Origin: Ophioderma brevispina
Lineage: Eukaryota; Echinodermata; Ophiuroidea; Amphilepidida; Ophiodermatidae
Direction of reading: 5' to 3'
Length of the DNA stretch: 64,000 nucleotides
NCBI GenBank assembly: GCA_023653785.1
Contig: JAMKCH010084936.1
Coordinates: forward strand, 22,529-86,528
Shown here one piece after another: positions 31,966 to 45,309 of the stretch. The position numbers were made by a program, and so were the translations under genes. The notes under the pieces were generated by a model. It ran no database searches. It saw only the letters and a list, made by a program, of their open reading frames with translations, and had not been told where the DNA came from. How positions within the stretch are numbered: position 1 is the first letter of the stretch; the number at the start of each line of letters is the position of its first letter.

Positions 31966-34239
31966 GACCTTGCCTAATTTGTTATATAATTACCGCGGCC
32001 GTTGTTAATGGGCCCCATGCTTGAGATTGAAATACGAAGAGGGAAAAAACTTACTATCTAAAATTATGGGAAGTCGTTTCATACTGGTGCTTCAAATGAA
32101 ATTTGTGGGAAAATTGATTGAGATGAGATTAAATATGATGGTGAGCTAACAATTAATGCTTTAAATTGTTGCTGACTTTTTGTCTTAACTGTCCTTTTGT
32201 AGTCCTTATGTGAGACGCAAAGTAATGTTTTGTGCAATTATTTTCAATTGCTAGCGCGCAGATATAAACCTGAGGAGTGGTGGACGGAGATTTGTATCGC
32301 CTTCTTAAATTTTTTTAATTAATACAGATGTTGATCATCAAATTATTTGATAATTTACACAGCTGGTTGACATGTCTCTTTTACGAACGGGCGATAAAAT
32401 TTGTTTAGCCATGTTCAGGGGGTATATAGTGTATATGTAGGGAGACAAGAGATCTTCATTATCTGTGTAAAATCAGATAGTAGTGTGTTGTGAGTATTTC
32501 TAAATACGGTATAATCCATAGGGGATAAAAGGGGTTAATGACCTTCATTTTGTACCGCCCCTATTGTCTATTTCTCCTTAGAGACCCGTGCATGTAAGTT
32601 ATATTTAAGAAAGCAGTTTTTGACGCATATGAAATATTTCGTAAATCGTGCCACATGATATGTTACCCAGCGGAATACAAAAACTCCAAATCTGGGGGCA
32701 AGAGGTAATGTTTTAATCTGTTTTGTCATAATAAACTTTCAAAAAAATTCAAAATAAGAGGAATGGGTTCAATTCAATCGTATCTAGCGGCTGTTGGATG
32801 TAGCCCTCATGAACTTACAAGTTGTCTGTGTCTTTTGCTTCATCAGCTCCATCGATGTTTATTTGTTACGTCACATTTTCGCCTCCCTTTTTTGCCCGTC
32901 TCCCCTTCGTTTTCCCCTTTTTTTTGACGTTGCGATTCTGTCATCTTGTGGTCAGCCCTATTAGTTCTAGTGCCAATGTGTGGCTGCCCTATCTCCGTTT
33001 GAGTGTTTTATCCTCATCAACATAGCAGCTCTCCTGTGTCTCTCACATTGCCACCTTATGATCCAACTTAAAACATTTAAGTAGCCTGGCGCAACTTACA
33101 ACTCAACAAACAGAGGTCGTCGAAAAATTTCAGGAAAAACCTTATAAGCTACTCAAGATGATTTATAGGGAAGCCTTTATACGTTCCAGACAGGGATCCG
33201 CCCACTAAGCGTTACTATTTGGGCAAATGTGAAGAAATTTCGAGAGATCAGAACAAGCTTCATAATAGGAATAAGGGTATAAGGGTTAACTCTAGTGAGA
33301 AGACGAGCAGTGAGAAACTGACACAACATTAATGCAGTTTTACGTCGATGACAAGAACATCCAAGGAAAACATTCCAAGAAGGATGGACTTATGGACTCT
33401 CCCGTCATCCTTCAACCGGATAACAACCATTGCATTGGATCGTCCATCCATTCGCAGCAACTAAAGCACGATGACTTCAGCAGAAGGAAAAACCATTGCC
33501 GATTGGCTTCTGATTGGATGGATGTCAGAGTGACGCGAGATTTCTTGAGTATTTTTGCACGATGGCGACAGAGAGAAAAAAGTGCAAAGGGATAGACACT
33601 ACAAGTGAGCACCCAAAGGCCTGACTCTAGAACAGATAATGAGTAGAGTGTGAAGACAATATCACAACATTCTTAAGCAAGAGATAGACGCACCCTTATT
33701 GTGTTATTGTGGGGTTCAGCCGTCACAATCAATGTAATGTCTAGTCTGTACCCAAGAATGATGTCTACTGGGATCAGGCAGTTGTAACATGTAGGATGGA
33801 ACCATTTCTAGACAAACTAATGTAACCGACCTACGGAACCTACCAAGCGAACTACTTGGCTCGCCTATCTTAGCTAATTGTTTGCAAATGAAAATTCTAC
33901 ATAGCTAGAAAGGGTGAAGGGTGAAAGAGTAGAGGTAATAGGTAAGGAGCATCACATGATGAGGAGTCCATCCGTTGATAAACAAAATTCCCAGCTTTTT
34001 GCACATAGTGTACGATGTGTGCGGCGTGTTGGCAATGTTAATTCAGCTTTTTTCCGCACTGAGACATGGCTCTTCTTTTGATGTGTTCTCTTAACCAAAT
34101 TTAATTTAAATTAATTTTTGATTTTTTTAATTATCTTATAATTTGCTTATTTTGTGAAAATTCAATTAAACACGTGCAAATACTTTACAAATCAAATCGG
34201 GAGATTAAGAAAAAGCGTAAAGTAGGCACAAGTTCCAAA
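31966..34239. other. Unannotated
   Basis: No recognisable gene or repeat partner. An 87-codon open frame at 33332-33595 has no family resemblance. Confidence 0.4.
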
Positions 34240-37232
34240 CGAATGCGTTTGATATTTTACGTATAGCCCGGGAGTTAACAGACATTTGTAACACCTCAAG
34301 TACAAAGGTATGAGGATTCAATATTGTAGACAGACTGACAGAGGGACCCCTGAAACACATTCTTAAGAAGCCACCAAATGGTGCCTTAAGGAGGGGGGGG
34401 GGGGGGGGGGCAAGACAAGTTTGTACAGGGGCTCAAATTTTTAAATTGATCCAATCGTGTTGAAAAGTATACCATGTTATTTTTTCTAACCACAAGGATT
34501 CGGGAAAGGTATAGTTTGTTCTATTACAAGGTTCAAGTTTAAGAGTTATAGACTAAATACAACAAAAATCAATAAAAAGGGTCAATTCAGTTGTACATGT
34601 GTCCAAAGTGAGGTACCGACCAAAGCTAGATCCTGGGAGTGCAAATCATATGATAACATAATATCGCCTATGATGCACATATTTAACCAATCACTTCTCA
34701 ACCGGAACTTCCAGATCACCTCAAATCGCAAAGGTCATTCCAATTTACAAAAACAAGAAGCACATAACATTGCAAATTACGGGGGCACCCCCCCATTTTG
34801 TTCTTCCATCTTTTTCAAAACTGTGAAAAAAATCATTACCACACGTCTGTCTCTACATTCTTCAAATAAGCACAACATTCTTGTCGAAGAACAATACGGT
34901 TTTAGGCCCAAAACGCTCAACGTAATGCACCTCCTTGAAATAAAATAACCTCAACTTTGCACTAAAAAATAAAACTCAACACCAGGGGTTATTCTGGATC
35001 TCTCCACGGATTTCGACACCATGATCACAACATTCTTATTCACAAGCTTTACATTACGGGTCCGTGAGTTAGCCGTGGGGATGGTTCAGGAGTTACCTAA
35101 TAAACCGCTCACAATCAGTCATGTACGACTCCATCGCATCATCATCAAACCTATCACAGTTGCCGTCCCACCAGGCTCAATCCTTGGACCCCTACTCTTC
35201 ATCACTTACATGAATGACATCAACAGTCTCTAACACCACTTAAAACTAATCTTATTTGCAGAAAGAGGACACAAACATTTTCTCTCAAACTTAACATTAA
35301 TGCACTTTTTAACACATGAATCATGAACTCGCCCAAAAATCACTGACTTGGTTTCGGGCTAACAAACTTTCTCTCAATGTTTCAAAAACTAATACTGCTT
35401 TTCTCTACACACAACACCAATCACAATCACACATTAACAATAGACAACCAGACAATCTCCCAGGTAACACTCAAACCAAAATTTCTTGGCCAGTACAATC
35501 GACGACCCAAACTAACATGGAAACGAACACATAACTCTCACTACCAAAGCGTTCACGGCAATTGGTACAATCTACAGAGGTAAACACCACCTTACAGACT
35601 ACCACATAAATACTTTACTACACATAGTTCTCAAAAATGAGCTACTGTAACATCATTTGGGCCTCCAACTATCATTCACGGCTCACAAACTAAACATCAC
35701 ACAGGAATGGGCCATTAGCACTATCACAAACTCACTCCCTAGAACTCACACTTAGCCATTATTTCACTCAATGAAACACTTAAATTAGAGCCCCTCAACC
35801 AACTTCAAACAGCCGCTCTTGACCATCACAACATCATTTATCTCCGAAACTCAGGAATTGCTTTACCTCAAACAGACAAATTCACAGCGCTATAACACCA
35901 GACAAGCGGACAACTTCATCTTTTCCTCCCAAAATCACCTCTGTGAAAAGCCTGTAGTCAGTATCACGGCGCAAACATTTGGAATGATTCGCCCAGAATC
36001 CATCACAACAATTATCAAACAAAAATACGTTCAAAGCTCAACTGAAAAAAACCCCCCATTTAATCAACCAGTACAATTCTTATTAAAGGACTCCCCCAAG
36101 TCCTTATTTCTCACCTCACTTTATTCTTCACTCATTTCTATCTTCACTCCTTATTTTTTTCTTCACCTCTACCTCTTCAACCCTGCTTGCTCATATGCTA
36201 TCGTAATTACTACTCAGCAAGATATGTTTGAAAGTCTGTATTCTTGTTCAATTCGTTCATGTACTCCGTGACGGGTAGTTTAGGTTAGATTTTTTTGTTT
36301 GTTTTCTTGTTATGATATTTACCTATGGAATTATTGTAATCATCCCTGACGTTGAATTATTGGAATATTATGTAATATTGAGATATATTTTGACTTTATG
36401 GATTACATGGCCAGCACTAACTATAAGCCCTATCGGGTTGTCATTACTGGTCCTAGCATATCATTTTCCGCACCTGCTTCATTCGTAGTACAGTTAATTG
36501 CTACTTTATTTATTATGTATTATTATATAAACTTTACTTTTTGTTTTGTACTGTATTATACATTTTCTGCAAGTACGATATGTTAAGCTGAATAAAGGAA
36601 TCTTGAATCTTGAATTTGTTGGTTGCTCCGATTTGATAAAAATGGTGCAAATTATTGGTGGGTTCATAAGATAAAAATAAGGAAGAGTTTTGAGTGTCTC
36701 AAATCTGCTTACGAAAGTAGGGGGGAAACAAGGCAAGCCCCAGGATGCAATGGACGTTGGACCTCTGTGCCCCCTACATTCGGTAAACTAGTATTTTAGA
36801 CAGTTCAAAACTATTCCTTATTTTAATTCTATGAAATCCATCAATAATTTGCACCCATTTTTATCTAAATCGGCGAACTTTAAAAGTTTAACCCCTGTAC
36901 AACTGAAAATGACCTTTATTGATTTTTGCTGTTGTTATTGCTTAAACTCTTAAACTTTTACGTTGTAGATCGTACAAACTTATTACCTTTCCTGATCCTT
37001 GTGGTTAGACAAATAACAGGTTATGGTATACTTTCAACAAGATCTGGATCAATTTTGAAAAACTTGAACCCGTAAAATACTGGTTTGGCCCCCCTCTCCT
37101 TACGGCACACATGGCTGCCTTAAGAATCACGTTTGGGGTCCCTGTCAGTCTGTCAACATATTTTAACAAACCTTTTACTTGAAGATGTGTTACCAATTGT
37201 CTGCTAGCTCCTGGGTTATTACCAATCCGTTG
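34240..37232. mobile_element. Foldback element split by a LINE
   Basis: The left arm (34240-34605, then 36620-36740) and right arm (about 36750-37232) are inverted copies. Shared blocks include CAGACTGACAG, CTAACCACAAGGAT, AAAATCAATAAA, TCAGTTGTACA, and after the LINE GATTT-GATAAAAATGG and GTGCAAATTATTG. Removing the LINE leaves a ~1 kb near-palindrome centred near 36745. A GGGGACCCC-like motif and a G run at 34394 lie in the left arm. Confidence 0.8.
34606..36617 (+). mobile_element. 5'-truncated non-LTR retrotransposon (Jockey/CR1-like LINE)
   Basis: The reverse transcriptase region reads through several frames: MHIFNQSLLN, then KKIITTRLS, NKHNILVEEQYGFRPK, HNILIHKL-like DHNI, GSILGPLLFITYMNDIN, LTWFRANKLSLNVSKTN and KFLGQY. 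The order (EQYGFRP, QGSxLGPLLFxxYxND, FADD-like, WFxxNKLxLNxxKT) is that of the Jockey/CR1 group. A FADDT box near 35256 is degraded. The C-terminal part ends near 36090. The 3' end at 36590-36617 is AATAAAGGAATCTTGAATCT followed by another TTGAAT, a tail of short repeats typical of this group. The start lies in the RT domain, so the copy is 5' truncated. Confidence 0.85.
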
Positions 37233-40200
37233 CAAATGGCTAGGGCCTGGTTTTCTCTTCCTCTATTCCTACATTCCTGCATTGAGTGGATTTCTTTTTA
37301 TTTTTAAAAAACACACGGTTCAGGTAAATGGGTGTTTTTACACTATTTTGAAGCATTTGCTCATATGATGTGAATTTTACGTACGCCGACTTCCGAGGTG
37401 TGAAACCAAATCGGGTCTTGTCGTAGTGGGGTATCCAAGGGTTCTGGCACCTGGGGCAAGATGTTAACGTGGAGCCACATAGTGTGTTGCGTGAGCAATA
37501 AAACGGATGGGATCAGAGGGCACCTAATGTGGGAGTCCAGGGAATACTATTGTTATAGCGCCTAATGCAGAGATCGGCCTCTAGGCGCATCACATAGAAA
37601 GGAGCAATTTAACTCATTATCAATACGGACAAAATCCAAAAAAACAATAGATATTAAAAATTTATATGTTAAAATATCCAAATTGATTATACATCAATTT
37701 ACACACCAATTTCAAAATAACTAAGATAAAAATTAAGTAGAAATTCAAAACTATAATGTAGGGTGACCAATAGATAGAAGAAGAAAGGGACACACTCAGT
37801 TGCCCCTCCCATACTAAGCAAACATATGGGGATACCACCTGAATCGTCAGCTGTGGGATCTGTGTGTATGTACCCAATAGCGACACGGGTCAGTCTTGAT
37901 CTTTTCAGGATTCAGATGGACCTTTACCCTACCTAATCTGATGAACACAACTATCCTAGGCAACCGATTGGATATGAAGGTAGAGACAAGAAAACGGGAA
38001 AGAAAAAAATCACAATATGTAATTAGCGATGAACTGCATCAGAAAACAGGATACGATCAGAAGCCAATGCTCTGTAAAATTAGGAGGTTCTTCGACGTGA
38101 CCTGAAAATAGTTGCTGACTGAGATAAGCGGATACTGTTAGGGAGTTTATTCCACAAATGTGCTGGCTGCATATGCCAAAGGATCTATCACCATAGAACT
38201 TGGTTGATGAGTTGGATGATGTACTCAGCTGGGAGCAAGAAGATGCTCTCAAGGTTCTCGGTGGGGAATACAGCTGGATGAGCTCAGAGATATAGGCAGG
38301 GGTGAATGCCGTGGTGGCATTATAGGTGGAAGCAGAATCTAAAAACCGCCCTCTGTTTAATTGGAAGCCAAGTAAGTGCGCCGGAGTGCCTTCGGAGAGC
38401 TATGTTATCTCATTATCTGAAGAAGATGAACGATGATGCCCTTCTAAATACTGGCCAAGTGTTTTATAGGCCATAACATTATCTGAGAGAGATCAACGAT
38501 ATTGCCCATGGCGTTGGTCAGGTGTAGGAGCCCCCGGAAGATCTCGGGTTTTCTATAGCACATTAGAGTGCCTTTTTAAGCAGATGAACTATACTGCCTG
38601 TGACAACAAACAATTCACAACCATGGAATTTTTTTTGTTGTCCAATTTTATTTGCCACCAACGTCATTTCAGCGCCCCCCGAGGTCACGCGCCATGTGGC
38701 CGCCATGGTTGTCGGGTTCCTCTCCACAGACTTCGTTAAAAATACATATAGCAAATATACTGTATATAAGAAATTTGCTTGGACCAGTTTTGTATATAAT
38801 TCGTAGGTCTCTATATGTGGCTAACTATAATAGCTCGTACTGAATTAGAATACATTCCAAATCTTATGAAAATATGTGTATCATAATAAATTGTTCCCAG
38901 TCCTTCGGAACCACATAGCAGTGATTGCGTCAGAGCCAAACAGTGTTGGCGTCTGAACTGCGGTGACCCTTTCCTAAACGGCGGGGTGTAATGTAAAATG
39001 TTTATAAGTTGTGTGTGTAGTAGAATGAAATTTGAAATTAAAATAAGTTAAAACTTTTTTTAATATTGTGTTTGAATCTTGCTTTATGTTTTGTTGTTTT
39101 GTTAAAATATTTAGGCTTTGGCGAAACTGGCAATTCGAACTTCTAGTAAAATGCAAAGTAGGTGTTTGGGAGAGGTTGAAAAACTGCAATCTGCGATGCA
39201 CTGTATATAGCTTTAAAAATTCAGCCGTTATCATATTAATGTTTCATTTTGTTTGAAGAGGGTACGGTCCTAACTTCCCAAAAAATCCGGTTTGAAAGAA
39301 CCAGTCACTTTATCGCAGAGAAAATGGTCTGATGAGGGGTCATTTTGTACACTTGTCTATGAGGGTATTCAGTGATGTGAGCCCAATCACTACGCCAAGG
39401 CAACATTATGGAGGGTCCGCCATTTGGGATTTGGGGAAGGTTCTTTGTGGTCTTGGGGAAACAATGGCTACAGCAGTTTCAAGTCGGAGGTCCATCCAGA
39501 GCTCAAACATTTGAAATATAAGGAACGTTCATTCAGCTCAGCCTGGGGATATGATAGAGGTCGCCATTTTTGAGTCAGTGGTCAGTGTTAAATTATATAA
39601 ACTTGAAGAACGTTCTTTTCGCCTTGAGAAGCACATCAAAAGATCCATTTGGGAGTCAGATTCACTCAGAGGTCAAAAATTATGAAACATTTGAGTTAGC
39701 GTCATTAGTCTGGAAAAAAATATTAGGTGCTTACCCTAGTAAACTGCCCTGAACGAGCAAAGGCCGGTATTCGGTATTAGTTTTTCTTTCCATAACTTTC
39801 GGTGCCTAGGAAATGCTACCAGTGCTCACGACCGCTACACAGGATAACGGGTCTGATCGCCGATTTAAACAACAGGAAGTTGCTTTTTGCCTTTCGCAAT
39901 ATGGCGGGAAACAATGCATACAACTTGCTGTGTGCACATTCCACACAGATGTTCTGTTTGTTAACAATAACTTTGGACAAAAAGTGAAGCCACATTGCGC
40001 AGGGCAAAATGCAACTTCCTGTGGTTGTAATCGGCGCCCATCAACTGTGCGGCAGCCCGCTTATCCATGTGTAGAGGTCAGTGCTAGTGCAAACACTTCT
40101 TGGGCCGATTTCAGCCAATCGTTTGAGCAGCTATGCCCCAATTTTTAATATGTGGTGTTCTGTTCACAGTTGTAATCAATTTGTCAGCTACTGGTCAGTA

Positions 40201-40847
40201 TGGTCATTTTTGGCACAAAATTTAAAAAAAAAAACCTCATTCAAATAAGCCACATGTCGCAAGTTAGGCATTGTCTGTGGCCTGTGCCTATGTGATGTTG
40301 TTCAAGATTCGGATCAGTTTTGAGAAAGTAAGTGGTCAGTTGGGGTCACAACCCCCCAACTCGCCAGCACAGTGAGTGGGGTAAACGTGTCATATAAAAG
40401 TCCAAGTAATCAAAGAGGTATTGCAATTGATTCCGTCATGCGCTGTTGGATGATTGGCCAGCTAGCCAACTGTCTGTCTGCAAGAGTCGTCTGCTAGCAG
40501 TGTTACCTAGATGTGATAAGGCTACGTACGTCTACTGGTTATTTTGTTTTATTATCATTTTTAAATTGTATTTTCCACTTTTTTCAATCCCATATTCCTT
40601 GCAGTTTTGGCTTGAATCGCCAGTTATTATTTGTTACCCATAACCTCTATCCTTTCAATGATTTATGCTATTCGTACGGGTTACGGTTCCTGATGGGTAG
40701 CGCGTCATTTAATAAGTCCGCGTGGTTTGACGCACGGAGGATTTTTGAAAACAGACGCGGTTATTTGCTGCCCATGGGTTGGGGTTATTGCTTCGCGCGA
40801 GGATGTTGTGACGGTGCGCACCGGTAGGCCCTTATTTTTGTGGGGCA
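37233..40847. other. Unannotated, with traces of old repeats
   Basis: 37540-38420 resembles in style a repeat tail common in marine deuterostomes (ATTGTTATAGCGCCTA, GTTTATTCCACAAATGTGCTGG, TTGGAAGCCAAGTAAGTG), but I cannot name a family. Within 39400-39700 words such as GGTCCGCCATTTGGGA and GGTCGCCATTTTTGAG recur ~142 bp apart, suggesting a diverged satellite. A 111-codon open frame at 39813-40148 has no family match. Confidence 0.35.
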
Positions 40848-40851
40848 TTAA

Positions 40852-41202
40852 AGAGACATGAAGAGATTTCCAGAAAGAAGCGCCCCAATTTTTTTCCAAA
40901 CCAATTTTTTTTCTCTCTCTCTTTTATGCTTTCCAATGTATTAGATCACACCGAAGTGAATAAGCCGAATACGCCGTCCTTTATGTAATAAATTATGATT
41001 TATTACTTTCTGTCGTGCACACAGAACAGTCAAAGCACGGTGTTCTATGGAACAATTACGATAGTCAGTAAGATTCAAAAGGTTTGCTGTTTTTTGTGTA
41101 CTTGTTTGTCCAATAAACCTTCGGAACGTTCTTGGTAGGGAACTACAATCGATCAGTGCAATTTGAGAGAATTCGTATTATAAAAAATCTCCTCCTGTCA
41201 CT
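40852..41202 (+). mobile_element. TTAA-flanked MITE (family E), copy 1
   Basis: TTAA at 40848-40851 and 41203-41206 bracket a 351 bp element with inverted ends AGAGACATGA / TCCTGTCACT. Conserved internal strings are TTAGATCACAC, AAGTGAATAAGCCGAAT and TTCTGTCGTGCAC. A second copy lies in opposite orientation at 61080-61439. Confidence 0.8.
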
Positions 41203-41249
41203 TTAAGGTAGATTTTGGAGGCAATGTGAGCAAATCTTACACCTCAATA

Positions 41250-41412
41250 CAACACAACATCAAAACACAACATCTAAACATCATCAACATCATCATCAAC
41301 CAAAACGGTATCGTCATCATCAACATCAGCATCAACTCCCATCACACCAACATCACTCAACAACAACATATCAACATCGTCAACAACATTAACACGGCAA
41401 CATCATCAACAT
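41250..41412. repeat. CAT/CAA trinucleotide-rich simple repeat
   Basis: AACATCATCAACATCATCAT-type sequence runs through this stretch. The Asn/Ile/His-rich open frame it produces is not a gene. Confidence 0.8.
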
Positions 41413-41531
41413 GACAAAATCGACAGCTTCAAAATCAACAATCACCATCGGGTCTTACGAGCTTCTATGGTGCGGACCGACTCGGTACTTAAAAGTCGTT
41501 AGTCACAAAATGGCTTCAATCGGTCGATTAG

Positions 41532-43029
41532 TTTTATAGTCAGGTAGAAGTTTAGGCACCCAGCCTGAAGGATGAAATGGGTACAAGATTTTTTCTATTG
41601 ATAGTTTAGTTCATTAGGACCTAAACCAATAAATTTTGGAGGGTGTGTAAATTGTTACAGTGCCCCTTTTTGAAACTACAAATGGCGCTACCATGTCTGA
41701 AATCCTAATATCCCTTAAGTATTTCCGATAGAGACATATTTCTCGGTACTGCCGGTGTTTTTAAACACGAGAAAGTGTTGGTAAAGTAATTTTATCATTA
41801 CAATTGCCACAACAATCAATAATGGCTGCTTTTTTTTTTTTTCAAAAGTCAAATATGCTCCGAATCATTAAACTGATCTTAACACCTCCATTTACCTATT
41901 TACGCTACTTGAAAACATGCTGAACACCTAAAATAGGTTCTGCAGGTGTGTTCAAAATCTGGTACAATTGATCACACTCTGCAGTGTTACTTAACCCCTC
42001 TAGAAGCATTTCCAACCCTCCGGACACGTCAGTGTTTCGCACATTTGCATTTAGAGCTTATTCCAGTGTCCTATAGGCTGCTTTATGCTTTACACTTACG
42101 AGATACATGTATGTTGATCAACAACCCCTCTTTGTCATTTTTCTCTGTAATGGACATTTTTCCAAATTCAAGGTGGCAGCCAATACAGCGCCTTTAAAAA
42201 TATTAAACCTACATTATATTTGTATTATATGTAGTTACATCAACTAATTATTTTATAAGGTGTAAATAAGGTATGGGATAAGTATTTGACCATTTGAACA
42301 TTCTTATCTGGCATTTCTGTTTCTTTAACATGCAAAAATGTTAAGATGGGGGCCATGTGGCTGTCCTTTTACCTTCTTTAAAACTAATAATTACGATAGA
42401 TCTGTATTGTATTTAGTTAAAACACCCAAAATGATTATGAAGTTTAAATTAAAGTATAGGATGTATGTCTTTGAGCCTTAATAACTCGTATCTGGTATAG
42501 TTGTTTTGACAACATCCTTAAAATTCCAAAATGACTGTCAGTTTATTATGACTATATGACAATTCGTAGATTTTAAAGATCTTAAAAGGCAGCCATATTG
42601 GCTTCCATCTTGGTTGGTAAGCTTGTTTTAACAATTGAATGTCCAATATGAGTTTTTCTACTGGGTATCTAGCGCAGAATTATGCCTCTGTCACAATACT
42701 TGATGGGTTATAGTCACTTGAATGATTTCAGGGCATATTGGGTTTTAGGTGGCCATATTGGATTTGATGGAATTTGTGATCACATCACGTCAAAACCGGT
42801 CCAAAGATTCCTCGTGCTTTATAACCTGGATCTAGTGCATAAAATTATGTTCATTTGAATGAAATTTGAGAGTGATAGCGGCCATATTGGATTTCTAGAA
42901 AATGGCACGCCACGAATTTTTGCACACCCTCCAGAATTATTACTTAGGTCATCATTGACACAAATCGCTCACTAGAAAAAATCTACTCCATTTCCCCCCT
43001 GTGCCCCACAATTCCTCCTGACTATTAAA
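41532..43029. mobile_element. 1.5 kb inverted-repeat element with internal satellite
   Basis: The left end (41532-41660) and right end (42905-43029) are inverted copies over ~125 bp. They share TATAGTCAGG / AATAGTCAGG, AGATTTTTTCTA and GGAGGGTGTG. The interior (about 42160-42900) holds several diverged units of ~150 bp, each ending near GGCCATATTGG or GGCCATGTGG and containing words like TAACTCGTATCTGGTATAG or TAACCTGGATCTAGTGCA. No transposase is visible. Ends and organisation suggest a non-autonomous DNA transposon that has picked up or amplified a minisatellite. Confidence 0.7.
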
Positions 43030-45309
43030 GGAGATCACCACGCTACATTTTGCGGATTGTTCTCGCTGGGTTGATGGGAGCGGCCATGTTTGCCACCAAA
43101 TAAAGCAGGTGTGTGTTGGAATGTTAGAAGTTTAGCAAATTATATACTGTGTCTCATAAAATGTCACGCATATGTTTTTAAAAAGCGGGACTAAATGTCA
43201 GCCAAAACGTAATTCGGCATGTAATGCTCGAGTAGAGCCCTTCCTAGTTAGATTCCTCAATGCCAAATGCTATACAATACTTGAATTACCCGCGTAAAAT
43301 CAATTGAGACCTTCAATATTTTGCTATCTGGCCAGGTTGGACGTCAATTGGCTCTACGCTTTACTTGGGCTTGGTAAATCTTTACATCCCGAGGAGGCCA
43401 ACCGTTTATTTGTATTGAAGTTTATCTGTGAATTCGTTATTTCTTTATGTTTATTTCACTGCAGATGTGCGTCGATTGCAAAAGCATACAAACCGTTTAA
43501 AGGCACTCAAACCTTTTTAGGCATGTTTATACTCAAAAGTAAATACTTTGTTTTTGCAAACGCGTGGTACAACATATATAGACATGACGTAGCGTGGCCC
43601 GAATGGCCGAAACGTCACCATGGCCGTGAGAATATTGGTAACATGATGCCCCATCAGTTCGATTTCATTTTTACTTCTAATTAGCTAATTATTTATGTAA
43701 AGTCATCAAGTTTGAGAAGTGTTTCAACATCATGTATCAATATGTAACTAACATTTAGCGTGTTATGTCCCTTTAACTTCACGATTTGTTTTAATTACAG
43801 GTCCTGTTCGGGGGCACTCACCGTATGAAGCGCCCGACCCATTGTTCTTGTTGGAGGCGCTTTGGCAGCATCGGGCTCGTTTTTTCTTCGGTTTGTAGCA
43901 TCTTAACAGATTTTGTTTTCACAATGATATTAAGCCGTAGACTGATGTGTTCGTGTAAATGTTTGTTTTAAGAGGTTACGCGGAAAGAAATTTGTTTATA
44001 TTGGTGTCATAAACTTTTAAGTTTTGGTCGTTTCAAATTGAATGATTCGTATCTGTCTTCCTGGCCAACAACTGCTATCAACATATCTACACAGAAATTG
44101 TTACTTTAAAAAAACTTGAAACCTCCCAGCTTGAAAGAGGACAGATCGGCTGCCTGTTTCGTAGGTTATGAAAATTAATTTTCACAGAAAATAATCATTG
44201 TACTTTTAATTTTACTAGCTGATATATTTAGGGGTACATTTTTGGGACGTTTATGTTTGCCTACATGATGCATGTACTTATAACCCCATTCAAGATCAGA
44301 TCATTTGATTATCGCTGAAAATGCATGAGGCAACTATAACTCCACGCAAACTCCGTAACTTGTAAACGAAAATCTTGATTTAATTTTTTAATTTTTTAGG
44401 TTTTTTCTTTTTTTAAAGTTTAAAAAATTTTTAAATTTGCTGTTTTTAAAAAATCAACCTTTAAATGCCCTATAAATATTTTACGTTGCATTGTTAGGCC
44501 CTAATATCTACAAAGTGGCCAAAAAGTCGTACATCATATACAAAGCGCATTGCGATATTTTATGGGCTCGGAACCTTAAACATTTAAGTCGACTTGGTGA
44601 ATTTTAAGAAGTTTGATACTGATATCTTCTTAACGAATCACAAGTCAATGTACAAGATCTTGATGTTAGCGGTCACGCCGTCTTTATTTTTTTCATTTAT
44701 CAAAGTAAATTCGGATTAAATATTCTTCGGAAGGTTTGAAAGTTCACTTTCTTTGATTCAGAGAGTTCATGCATCGCGTATGGCTCTAAACTTCATACTG
44801 TCCTGATTTGCATATTGCTATCCTTGATCAAACTGTCTGCTAATTTTTTTTCCACAAACTGTACTGCACAATTACTTTTATTTTATTCTCAATTATTTTT
44901 GAACATTGTGTTTTTCAGGCTTGAAATCAGTGCTTCTCATTTTAGGACTACCCTGTCTAGCGAAAGGATTAAATAAATACATAAAAAATGTTAACTGCCT
45001 GGTGTTGTGTACACTGGCTGGATCCAGGCTCTTATGTATAAAACCACAACACCTGTTGTGGTTCAGTGGCAGTGGTTGTGCTACTCATAGCGACAGCCTT
45101 GCTTACATTGCTTGGGTTTTACCCTTCCTGTATAAACTCCTATCACTTTTTGTCAAATTCGAAAAAGCTGCCCAGACTGAACAAGTCCTTCTGAGTTGAA
45201 TTTATTGAATTCGCTAGTGGAAGCATGGAGAATAGGCCATGTGAAATTGGAGCCCTCAAATTAGGTGTTTCAATTAGAGTGAATTCTCGCCATTTTTTGT
45301 TTATGGAAG
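43030..45309. other. Unannotated; one weak exon-like segment
   Basis: A 126-codon open frame at 43304-43684 has no recognisable family. AT-rich low-complexity DNA fills 44390-44460. Nothing else is supportable apart from the exon-like segment at 43801. Confidence 0.4.
43801..43890 (+). other. Exon-like segment with splice-site-like borders
   Basis: A pyrimidine-rich tract ending TTTTAATTACAG precedes, and G|GTTTGT follows. The 90 bp between are GC-richer than their surroundings and open in two frames, one reading HSPYEAPDPLFLLEALWQH. No protein family is recognised and no partner exons were found. It could be a chance GC-rich island. Confidence 0.15.

Noticed and set aside
39813..40148. 111-codon open frame with several cysteines
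   Set aside because: Cysteine spacing matches no family I know, and the region lies between repeat fragments.
41226..41414. Asn/Ile/His-rich open frame
   Set aside because: Direct product of the CAT/CAA simple repeat.
43304..43684. 126-codon open frame
   Set aside because: No recognisable domain and no supporting repeat or splice evidence. I do not annotate it as a gene.
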